DNA of 32,469 nt from JANXLS01 sp038227045 (GTDB lineage: Bacteria > Planctomycetota > SZUA-567 > H5-PLA8), in assembly GCA_038227045.1 (NCBI GenBank), contig JBBRQD010000064.1:1-32469 (forward strand), given 5' to 3'. This document shows, piece after piece, positions 22,534 through 29,492 of this stretch. Position numbers and translations under genes: made by a program. The notes under the pieces were generated by a model. It saw only the letters and a list, made by a program, of their open reading frames with translations, ran no database searches and was not told the DNA's origin. The number at the start of each line of letters is the position of its first letter. Within the stretch, counting starts at the first letter, position 1.

Positions 22534-23370
22534 TTACTGGATCTTTCCCACGTTGACATTATTTCTTCGCACGCACGCGCTTAAGTACGGCCGCAAATCA
22601 ATAGCAATCAACCACGCCAACTCAAACTGTGTCGCAAGAAGTACATCATTCTCCTTATCCAAAATAAACGTCGGTCGCCCGGAAATATCCGCCGGCAAAG
22701 GAATTTCCCCCACAATCTGTTTTCTGTCGGTATCAACCAATAATATATAGCAGGGTTTGTCCTTTACTTTTGCTAATTCAGGTACAGCTCCAATTGGATA
22801 GCTCGTAGGAACGAATGCGGCGAGTGTTAGATAGGGCGTATGGTCAAACGGAATGACCGAGCCGATAATTTTAAAGTCCTTAGTATGAAAGGATATTGCA
22901 AGCGCTGGTTCTTTCCATTCGGGTGGTAGATGCGTAAAACCGATAATGCCCCCTGTCATTGTCGATTGGTCCGGATGATCTTCACTGAAATGTGTTCCCT
23001 CGGCCTCGTTTCGCGGTTGTTTTTGAATGGTACCTTTTGCCCAATCCACATCTAGTGTATTCCCAATTTTATTGCTCCATATCGTCGTAATGATCTCATT
23101 ATTCGGCCCACGTTTGTTGCTTGCGCGAACATGAAACGACTGTGTGTTCGTATCCGCCTCCAATATGGGCCGCATTTTTACCAATGTCCAATAAGCCACT
23201 TCGCCATTGTTGATTTTTCCGCCGGACACTTTTGCTTGCGCCCAGTCCTGTGCTGTCGCCGATGTCGGCGCAATTAACATTGTCAACGCCACCACCAGCA
23301 CTTTTAGACAGAGGATACCGATGATCAATACCGCAAGAATAACAAATGCCACATGCTTCGCTTTGATCAT
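22534..23370 (-). CDS. Hypothetical exported or membrane-anchored protein
   Basis: About 278 residues from ATG 23370 (GGGGA 9 nt upstream); an earlier start at 23394 is possible. The N-terminus holds a long hydrophobic segment (HVAFVILAVLIIGILCLKVLVVALTMLIA in total, about residues 5-33), followed by SATAQDW, so it is an uncleaved anchor or a long signal peptide. The rest is strand-rich with repeated Asp/Gly turns (PCYILLVDTDRKQIVGEIPLP, GRPTFILDKENDVLLATQFE), reminiscent of a beta-propeller or quinoprotein-like fold. No family recognised. The gene is visibly more A/T-rich than its neighbours and differs in codon choice, which hints at recent acquisition. Confidence 0.65.
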   Translation of the reverse strand: MIKAKHVAFVILAVLIIGILCLKVLVVALTMLIAPTSATAQDWAQAKVSGGKINNGEVAYWTLVKMRPILEADTNTQSFHVRASNKRGPNNEIITTIWSNKIGNTLDVDWAKGTIQKQPRNEAEGTHFSEDHPDQSTMTGGIIGFTHLPPEWKEPALAISFHTKDFKIIGSVIPFDHTPYLTLAAFVPTSYPIGAVPELAKVKDKPCYILLVDTDRKQIVGEIPLPADISGRPTFILDKENDVLLATQFELAWLIAIDLRPYLSACVRRNNVNVGKIQ

Positions 23371-23416
23371 GTCAACGTTTCCCCACAAATACAATCTTGC
23401 GGTCGTTCAAGTTATT

Positions 23417-23432
23417 GCCCGGTCCACCGGGC
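23417..23432. other. Small GC-rich palindrome in a 425-bp gap
   Basis: GCCCGGT (23417-23423), CC, ACCGGGC (23426-23432), upstream of the minus-strand hypothetical gene. The gap 23371-23795 otherwise holds the promoter at 23562 and the repeat copy at 23718. Short frames here show no convincing protein similarity, and the stretch 23440-23560 looks like decayed sequence. Confidence 0.35.
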
Positions 23433-23561
23433 TGGGTGCCGCAGGCACAAAAAGTCATTTCCCATGCCGTACGATTATATCGAGATCGCGAGTATTGGGA
23501 AGCGCTTCTTGTCGCTATCGTGACCCACTCCAGCAAGCTGCAGAGGGGCATCCGTCCTAGA

Positions 23562-23590
23562 TTGAGCACCAGCGCCGCTCGGATTATAAT
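23562..23590 (+). promoter_or_regulatory. Sigma-70 promoter upstream of the DUF1552 gene
   Basis: TTGAGC (23562-23567), 17 bp, perfect TATAAT (23585-23590). It implies a leader of about 200 nt before ATG 23796, containing the GGGGAGAGGG repeat copy. Confidence 0.6.
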
Positions 23591-23717
23591 GCAAAATTGG
23601 CATAAATAAATGCGCGGTTCGCGGGGTATCTATTTTGACGGCGGGAAGTCGCCGGAGTTGCGGAGCGTTTACCCCTCACCCGGCGAGCGCTAACAGCCGC
23701 GTTCGTCCTCACTCTTG

Positions 23718-23732
23718 CTCAAGGGGAGAGGG
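23718..23732. repeat. Second copy of the CTCAAGGGGAGAGGG repeat
   Basis: An exact 15-bp match to 20837-20851. Here the left palindrome arm is degenerate, so only the right half is preserved. Confidence 0.6.
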
Positions 23733-23795
23733 GGAACGATCCCGAAGTTCAGCATGATTAGTGAAGATCGATCCATTTTCGAGGACCGCGAAACA

Positions 23796-25238
23796 ATGCT
23801 TACCACTCAACCCTCCCGCCGCGGATTTTTGAAAGGGGCTGGCGCCATGATGGCGCTGCCGTTCCTGGAATCGCTGGCGCGAGTCTCGGCGTTTGCGGGC
23901 GAAGTCTCCGCCACGCCGCCGCTGCGCATGGGCATTTTCACGGTCACCGGCGGAACGGTGCTTGAATCGTGGAAAATGAAGGAGGCGGGCGCATTCACGA
24001 AATTGCCGTCGATCCTCCGGCCGCTCGAATTTGCCAAGGACGACATGCTGCTGCTGACCGGTCTTGCGCACAGCGGCCGCAACGAGAATCTGAATGGACA
24101 CGAGGCCTGCGGCTACTCGCATTTGACGGGGGCGGACCTGGCCAAGAAGGAGGGCGGCCGGCCGTTTTCGAGCATCTCCGTCGATCAGGCCGCGGCGAAT
24201 GCCGTGGGCGACAAGACGGTGATGCCCTCGCTCGAAATGGGTTTGAGCAACCAGGAAACAAAATATTCGTTTCGCGACAAAAACACCGCGGTCCCTTATG
24301 AAGCGAATCCTCGCCTGGTCTTTGAACGCATGTTTCGCGGACGCCAGCCGGTGGTGCCGAATTGGGCGCGCCGCGCCGCGGCCAGCGCGCAAGCTGTAGC
24401 CAAGACTGCGACGCGCGGTTCCTACGAACAGAGCGTCATCGACCTGGTGCTCGAGGATGCCAAGGGGCTGCGCGGGCAGTTGGGCAAATCGGATCAAATT
24501 AAACTCGAAGAATACTTGCAGTCTGTACGTTCCGTCGAGACGCGTCTGCATTTTCTGGAAGCGAAGCAGATTGAAGAACAATTGGATGCGAAAAATCCGG
24601 GGCCGTCGAAACTGAGCGTGCCGCCGGCAAACACGCTGGAATTGTTCAAAAATCCGCACAACGTCGAGAGAGATGCCGAGCGGCATGCCGAGTACATTCG
24701 TCTGATGAGCGACTTGATGGTGCTGGCGTTCCAGACCGATTCGACGCGTGTCTGCACGCTTGCAGTCGGCAGCGACGAATCGATGTTCCAAGGCGTCGTG
24801 ACGGTCGGCTATGAGCGGCACTGCCATACGCTCGAGCACCAGGGCAACGCCGGGCGCGTCGAGGACGCCGATCCGATCGCGCGTGAAGCCTGCCGCCAGA
24901 TTCACGCATGGTATACGTCGCTCTTTGCCGAAACAGTGCGCAAAATGAAGAGCATCGATGAAGGCGGTTCGTCGCTGCTGGACAATACCATGTTACTATA
25001 TACCAGCTACATGGCCGACGGCGGACACGGCCGCACGGAATATCCGGCGCTGCTGGTGGGCAAGGCCGGCGGGACGCTCAAGCCGGGCCGGCAGATCGAC
25101 TTTAAGAAGAATACTCCCGTTTCGAATCTGTACATTGAGATGCTCGACCGTATGGGTGCGAAGGTTAAGACTTTCGGCGAGAGTGCGACTTCGAAGTATG
25201 CGAGTTACGATGGGCGGCTGCCGGGGTTGAACGGCTGA
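23796..25238 (+). CDS. DUF1552 family exported protein with twin-arginine leader
   Basis: A 480-residue protein. The leader PSRRGFLKGAGAMMALPFLES has the twin arginines at residues 8-9 and a Tat-type SRRxFLK motif, then AFAGEVSA. The body matches DUF1552: PPLRMGIFTVTGGT, LLLTGLAHSGRN, HLTGADLAKKEGGRPFSSISVDQAAA, SLEMGLSN, the long helix YEQSVIDLVLEDAKGLRGQLG, then DLMVLAFQTDSTRVCTLAVG, and the end YTSYMADGGHGRTEYPALLVGKAGG. DUF1552 is related to the DUF1501/sulfatase-like group and is frequent in Planctomycetota, often next to DUF1588/1592/1595 cytochromes, but no such partner is here. Function unknown. ATG 23796 is chosen over upstream starts because the Tat leader begins there, with GAGGA about 10 nt before. 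Confidence 0.9.
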   Translation: MLTTQPSRRGFLKGAGAMMALPFLESLARVSAFAGEVSATPPLRMGIFTVTGGTVLESWKMKEAGAFTKLPSILRPLEFAKDDMLLLTGLAHSGRNENLNGHEACGYSHLTGADLAKKEGGRPFSSISVDQAAANAVGDKTVMPSLEMGLSNQETKYSFRDKNTAVPYEANPRLVFERMFRGRQPVVPNWARRAAASAQAVAKTATRGSYEQSVIDLVLEDAKGLRGQLGKSDQIKLEEYLQSVRSVETRLHFLEAKQIEEQLDAKNPGPSKLSVPPANTLELFKNPHNVERDAERHAEYIRLMSDLMVLAFQTDSTRVCTLAVGSDESMFQGVVTVGYERHCHTLEHQGNAGRVEDADPIAREACRQIHAWYTSLFAETVRKMKSIDEGGSSLLDNTMLLYTSYMADGGHGRTEYPALLVGKAGGTLKPGRQIDFKKNTPVSNLYIEMLDRMGAKVKTFGESATSKYASYDGRLPGLNG

Positions 25239-25266
25239 GGGGAGACACGGTGAGGGGGTGAAACGG
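25237..25266. repeat. Short-period G-rich array after the DUF1552 gene
   Basis: Imperfect 7-bp units of the GGGAGAC / CGGTGAG / GGTGAAA type begin at the stop codon. The period is rough. It resembles the purine-rich array at 2503. Confidence 0.35.
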
Positions 25267-25374
25267 CTTATTTATCCAGCGACATTTTTGACTACCGGGT
25301 GTTTTACCCATTTGCCTTTTCATGTTGTCATTCCCTTACGTCCTCTTGCGGTACTATAACTTGGAGTTTCCAAA

Positions 25375-26256
25375 ATGTTTCTAGCCGTCGGCCACCAGGG
25401 CCAGCGCATTGTTTCTGAAAATGGGACCGATTGGAAGAATCGGCAGTTGGGCAAGGAAGGCGAATACTATCGCGCGGCTGCTTTCGCGGCTGGCAAGTAT
25501 GTGGCTGTTGGCACATTCGGCGGGAATAATGTACTCTCCTCCAGCGCCGATGGCAATACCTGGAAAACAACCAACAAAGACGGCAAATACTCGAAATACA
25601 TTCGCGGGCTGGGCTTTGCGAACGGTACGTTTTTGGCCATGGGCGGCGATCCGGGATCTGTGGGCGCGACGGCATCGTTCGTGATGATGTCGACCGATGG
25701 CGAAACCTGGACCGATTTCATTCCCGTCGCGGGCAAATTTCTGATTCGCCGCTTCGTCTTCGGCAATAGCCTCTGGGTGGGGGTCGGCGACCGCGGCCGG
25801 CGCGCCGTGTCCAGCGACGGAAAAGAATGGAAGGACGCGCCCGAAGCGAAAGCCATCGACACGCTGGTGGACGTGGCCTTCGGCAACGGCGTCTTCGTGG
25901 GTGTCGGCCTGCACGGGCTGCGCATGTCCAGTAAAGACGGCCTGAAATGGGAAAACACGCAGCGCGGCGAAGAAGGCATTCATCTCAATTCGGTGGTCTG
26001 GACGGGCACGCAATTCGTCGCGGCTGGCATGGGCGCTACAGCGGGTGCGGCGGGGCTGACGTATTTTTCGCCGGACGGCGCAGCGTGGAAAACGCAGCCC
26101 AACGAAGACGCTCCGCAATCGATGTGCGTTGGCAAAGGCCTGTTCGTCGGAGTAAATTGGCGCGGCCGAATCCTGACCTCCGCGGACGCGCTCAAGTGGA
26201 CGCAGGTTTATAAATCGGAGCATCATTTTGAAGCGGTGGCGTTTGGCGAGGGTTGA
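25375..26256 (+). CDS. Ycf48/photosystem-II-assembly-factor-like beta-propeller without signal peptide
   Basis: A 293-residue protein made of about six or seven BNR/Ycf48-like blades, each with a strand like FLAVGHQGQRIVSENGTDWK, YVAVGTFGGNNVLSSSADGNTWK, WVGVGDRGRRAVSSDGKEWK and FVGVGLHGLRMSSKDGLKWE. The Ser-x-DG-x-x-W element of each blade is the Asp-box-like turn. The start is ATG 25375 with GGAG about 8 nt upstream. An in-frame TAA about 24 nt upstream excludes a longer protein, so there is no signal peptide, although most relatives in these phyla are exported. It may be cytoplasmic, or may have lost a leader. No photosynthesis is implied; the fold is used widely for protein binding. Confidence 0.82.
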   Translation: MFLAVGHQGQRIVSENGTDWKNRQLGKEGEYYRAAAFAAGKYVAVGTFGGNNVLSSSADGNTWKTTNKDGKYSKYIRGLGFANGTFLAMGGDPGSVGATASFVMMSTDGETWTDFIPVAGKFLIRRFVFGNSLWVGVGDRGRRAVSSDGKEWKDAPEAKAIDTLVDVAFGNGVFVGVGLHGLRMSSKDGLKWENTQRGEEGIHLNSVVWTGTQFVAAGMGATAGAAGLTYFSPDGAAWKTQPNEDAPQSMCVGKGLFVGVNWRGRILTSADALKWTQVYKSEHHFEAVAFGEG

Positions 26257-26305
26257 GGACTTTTTATAATCCACATTTTTTTCTGATTCCACGGTTAAAT
26301 GTAAA

Positions 26306-26342
26306 CGCAGATGGACGCGGATTGCCGCAGATGGACGCGGAT
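26306..26342. repeat. Tandem CGCAGATGGACGCGGAT decamer array
   Basis: Two exact 17-bp copies (26306-26322 and 26326-26342) are offset by 20 bp, i.e. four units of about 10 bp (CGC(A/G)GAT-N3), ending in ATATTTTT as at 14676. It lies in the 186-bp gap before the large repeat protein. Confidence 0.8.
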
Positions 26343-26442
26343 ATTTTTCAGTATATAAACCGAGTGCACTGTCCCTGAACCCCATGAATTTTGTGTTGCC
26401 AAGTTGAAGCTTTTTGCAGGCTTTTTAAGAGAGGGAAATTTC

Positions 26443-29244
26443 ATGCGTTCTTCGAGTTGGTTGGCTGCCTTATTTGCGGTCGTGGCTTTGTCGGCTGGAA
26501 GTGTCTTCGCCGCTACGCCATTTTCGTTTATCACTCCGTCGGGAGGCGAAGTCTACATCCCGGGAGAGTCGTACACCGTCAAGCTTCAGGCGAGCGGAAA
26601 TGTGAAGTCGATCACTTTGGAAGTCAGCACCGATAATGGGCAGACGTTCAGCCCGTTGGGTTCGATCGATAATACCGGCAAGGACAAGTCCATGCACAAC
26701 ACCTTTTTCTGGACGATACCGGCCAGCCTGAGCGCCAATGCCGTCCTGCGCGCCAAAGGGCAGAGCGGTAAAACACCGGTCTCAACTCTTTCCAGCTTCT
26801 TTACCATCGGCAACGGATCGACGATCAGCTCCGTCGTATTGGGAGCCGGCGCGCTAGGCCCCAATTCGGTGACGAATCCAACCATTGCCCCCGGTGCCGT
26901 CGATAGCTCCAAGATCACCAGTTCGGCTGCTTCCAGCGGGTTCCTCCTGAGCGCCGATGGCAACGGCGGGACGCTTTGGTCGCCGATCAATGCGGTGCTT
27001 TCGACCATCACAATTACCACGGCAATGCTGGCCGACGGTTCAGTGACCACTCCGAAGATTGCCGATTTGAACGTGACCACGGCCAAAATCGCCGACGGTG
27101 CAATCACGACGGCCAAACTTGTGGCAGGGGCCACGGCCACCAACTTCAGCGGTAATTTGGTTGGCGATGTGACTGGAACTCAGGGTGCGACGGTCGTCTC
27201 CTTGATTAACTCACAAACCGCCGCGACCGTGGCTGCTGGAGCGCTATTGGCCAATGCCGCGACCAATGCCAATACTCCCAGCACCATCGTCAAACGCGAT
27301 GCGTCCGGGAATTTCATAGCGGGAACGATTACCGCCAACTTGACCGGTTTAGCTTCCAACGCAACAACGTCGGTGAGCTTCAGCGGCGCTTTGCTTGGCG
27401 ATGTGACGGGAACTCAGGGAGCCACTGTGGTTTCGAAGGTCAACTTTGGAACCGCGACGCTGACGGGAAACGTGCCAGTAGCCAATCTGCCCATTGCGGG
27501 AACAACCGCCGGTACGCGGGGCGCGGCTTACGCAGACGGTACGACAATCGGCGTGGCGGTAGACGGAAAGCTGAGCACCATTGGCGCGGCGCCAACAGGC
27601 GCCGCCGGCGGCGATTTGAGCGGAACATATCCCACTCCTGCGGTCGCCACGGTAGGGGGACAGACTGCGGCAAACGTTGCAGCGGGAGCCATACTGGCCA
27701 ACGCTGCGACCGACGTCAATACTCCCAGCACCATTGTTCAACGCGATGCTTCCGGCAACTTTGCAGCGGGAACGATTACCGCCAACTTGACCGGCCTGGC
27801 ATCCACTGCAACGACGTCGGTCAGCTTCAGTGGTGCACTGATCGGCGATGTCTCGGGGACTCAGGGAGCCACGGTGGTTTCGAAGGTTGGCGGACAGACT
27901 GCGGCCAACGTTGCGGCGGGAGCCGTGCTGGCCAATGCCGCGATCGACATCAATACCGCCAACGCGATTGTTAAACGCGATCCGTCCGGCAACTTCACTG
28001 CGGGAACGATTACGGCCAACTTGACCGGCCTGGCGTCCACTGCTACGACGTCGGTCAGCTTCAGTGGTGCTCTGCTTGGCAATGTCACGGGGACTCAGGG
28101 AGCTACCGTGGTTTCCACCGTAGGGGGACAGACTGCGGCCAATGTTGCGGCGGGAGCCGTTTTGGCCAACGCCGCGACCAACGTCAACACTGCCAGTACC
28201 ATTGTTAAACGCGATGCGTCCGGCAACTTTGCAGCGGGAACGATTACCGGCAACTTGACCGGTCTGGCATCCAATGCAACTACGTCGGTGAGTTTCAGCG
28301 GCGCTTTGATTGGAGATGTCACGGGGACTCAGAGCGCCACTGTGGTTTCGACTGTTGGCGGGCAGACTGCGGCCAATGTGGCAGCGGCAACTGTACTTTC
28401 AAATTCAGGCGCGGCGGGCGCGGGTTTTTATGGCAGCGGTAACGATGGAAACGTTACGCTTTCAGTGAATAACACGCTCGCCCGGGACATGTACTACAAC
28501 AACCTAACTATCAATTCAGGTGTCACCCTTAATACTGGCGGTTTCCGCGTCTTCGTAAAGAGAACATTGACCCTGAACGGCGGCGGATGTGTCATCCAAA
28601 ATAACGGCGCTACAGGCACGTCAAGCGGACCTTTTCCAGGGGCCATCGGAGGTGCTGGGGGGGCCGGGAGCACCTTTGGGGGCGGTGCCAGTGCCAATCC
28701 TACTAACAATGGGGGTAGTAACGGCGCTAATGGCAACGCAACGTTTAACTCGGTGGGTGGTGCGGGCGGAAATGGCGGGAACTCACCTAATTTTGCGGAA
28801 ACGGGCGGAATTGGTGGCTCGGTAACTCCTCCCTCGTTAGCCAACGGCGGTGCAGGAATATTGAATGCCCTGCCCAATACGCTCACTGGTAGGGACTTGA
28901 GCAACTCTCAGGTAACCGGCGGTGCTAGCGGCGGCGGCGGGTCGGCAGGCGCCAACTGGCCCGGCGGCGGCGGTGGCGGCGGCGGCATCGTCCTCGTCGC
29001 GGCAAAGTTGATCGCGGGGACTGGTGCAATTCAGGCGAACGGCGGTAACGGAGGCAGTAGCGTAGGCATCAATGAGGCTGGCGGCGGTGGTGGCGGTGGC
29101 GGTGTCGCGATTGTCATATCCGCCAACATTGTGCCTGTTACTGTCTCAGTTACAGCTAGCGGCGGCAACCCCGGTACCGGTGGTACCTCGACAACTCCAG
29201 CCTTTGCCGGATCGCCAGGACAAGTTATTTTGCTGACCCCGTAA
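26443..29244 (+). CDS. Large secreted tail-fibre/adhesin-like repeat protein
   Basis: A 933-residue protein starting at ATG 26443 (AGAGGG 7 nt upstream). A signal peptide (cleavage SVFA-ATPF, about residue 23) leads into an Ig-like domain (27-118; PSGGEVYIPGESYTV, VSTDNGQTF, TFFWTIPA). Residues about 190-235 repeat TTAKIADGAITTAKL-type units. Residues about 250-650 are tandem 78-residue repeats with STIVKRDASGNF, GTITANLTGLAS and SFSGALLGDVTGTQGATVVS. One unit is interrupted by a segment bearing AAGGDLSGTYPTP, a motif common in phage-tail-like surface proteins. Residues about 680-930 are a beta-helix-like lead (YYNNLTINSGVTLNTGGFR) and a Gly-rich region with GGGG runs. Its role is surface attachment or structure, inferred. 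It is probably transcribed alone. Confidence 0.82.
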   Translation: MRSSSWLAALFAVVALSAGSVFAATPFSFITPSGGEVYIPGESYTVKLQASGNVKSITLEVSTDNGQTFSPLGSIDNTGKDKSMHNTFFWTIPASLSANAVLRAKGQSGKTPVSTLSSFFTIGNGSTISSVVLGAGALGPNSVTNPTIAPGAVDSSKITSSAASSGFLLSADGNGGTLWSPINAVLSTITITTAMLADGSVTTPKIADLNVTTAKIADGAITTAKLVAGATATNFSGNLVGDVTGTQGATVVSLINSQTAATVAAGALLANAATNANTPSTIVKRDASGNFIAGTITANLTGLASNATTSVSFSGALLGDVTGTQGATVVSKVNFGTATLTGNVPVANLPIAGTTAGTRGAAYADGTTIGVAVDGKLSTIGAAPTGAAGGDLSGTYPTPAVATVGGQTAANVAAGAILANAATDVNTPSTIVQRDASGNFAAGTITANLTGLASTATTSVSFSGALIGDVSGTQGATVVSKVGGQTAANVAAGAVLANAAIDINTANAIVKRDPSGNFTAGTITANLTGLASTATTSVSFSGALLGNVTGTQGATVVSTVGGQTAANVAAGAVLANAATNVNTASTIVKRDASGNFAAGTITGNLTGLASNATTSVSFSGALIGDVTGTQSATVVSTVGGQTAANVAAATVLSNSGAAGAGFYGSGNDGNVTLSVNNTLARDMYYNNLTINSGVTLNTGGFRVFVKRTLTLNGGGCVIQNNGATGTSSGPFPGAIGGAGGAGSTFGGGASANPTNNGGSNGANGNATFNSVGGAGGNGGNSPNFAETGGIGGSVTPPSLANGGAGILNALPNTLTGRDLSNSQVTGGASGGGGSAGANWPGGGGGGGGIVLVAAKLIAGTGAIQANGGNGGSSVGINEAGGGGGGGGVAIVISANIVPVTVSVTASGGNPGTGGTSTTPAFAGSPGQVILLTP
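27195..28400 (+). repeat. Coding tandem repeats with a 234-bp period
   Basis: The CAGACTGCGGC element recurs at 27661, 27895, 28129 and 28363, exactly 234 bp (78 codons) apart. A more divergent unit starts near 27213, separated from the rest by a unique inserted module (about 27429-27659). The copies are highly similar at DNA level, so recent expansion or gene conversion is likely and copy number may vary among strains. Confidence 0.88.
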
Positions 29245-29253
29245 GCGCTGAAC

Positions 29254-29297
29254 CGCGGACGGCCTTTTAACCGCGGATACCGCGGATCTTCGCGGAT
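29254..29297. repeat. CGCGGAT array after the large repeat protein
   Basis: Units at 29254 (CGCGGAC), 29272, 29281 and 29291 (all CGCGGAT), with 9-10-bp spacing for the last three, are followed by AATTTTT. It is the fourth locus of this family in the window. Confidence 0.7.
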
Positions 29298-29329
29298 AAT
29301 TTTTAGAGATTGTTTTCGCAAACCATCAG

Positions 29330-29358
29330 TTGCGTTCGCTCCTTGGGCGCGCTATTAT
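29330..29358 (+). promoter_or_regulatory. Candidate sigma-70 promoter for rpsA
   Basis: TTGCGT (29330-29335), 17 bp, TATTAT (29353-29358), giving a leader of about 125 nt before the start at 29493. A long leader would suit autogenous control, as known for S1 in enterobacteria; no specific structure was resolved. Confidence 0.5.
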
Positions 29359-29492
29359 CGTTGGCACTGTGATGCTTCATCCCTTTTGCGCCGACAATGC
29401 GTCCGTGCGGGTTGGGCATTTTACTTTTTTTCAACGGGTCTTGGGCTACGTGACAATTTAGCTTAAGCAAGATAAGGATGGTTTTTTAATTA

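Noticed and set aside
23709..24905. A 398-codon minus-strand frame opposite the DUF1552 gene
   Set aside because: The plus strand has a Tat leader and DUF1552 motifs; the minus frame has no recognisable domain.
25375..26256. Photosynthesis-related role suggested by the Ycf48-like propeller
   Set aside because: The fold is widespread in non-phototrophs and no photosystem genes are in the window.
29362..29380. A TGGCAC-containing sigma-54-like promoter before rpsA
   Set aside because: The GG and GC elements are one base too close for a -24/-12 promoter, and a better sigma-70 promoter lies at 29330-29358.
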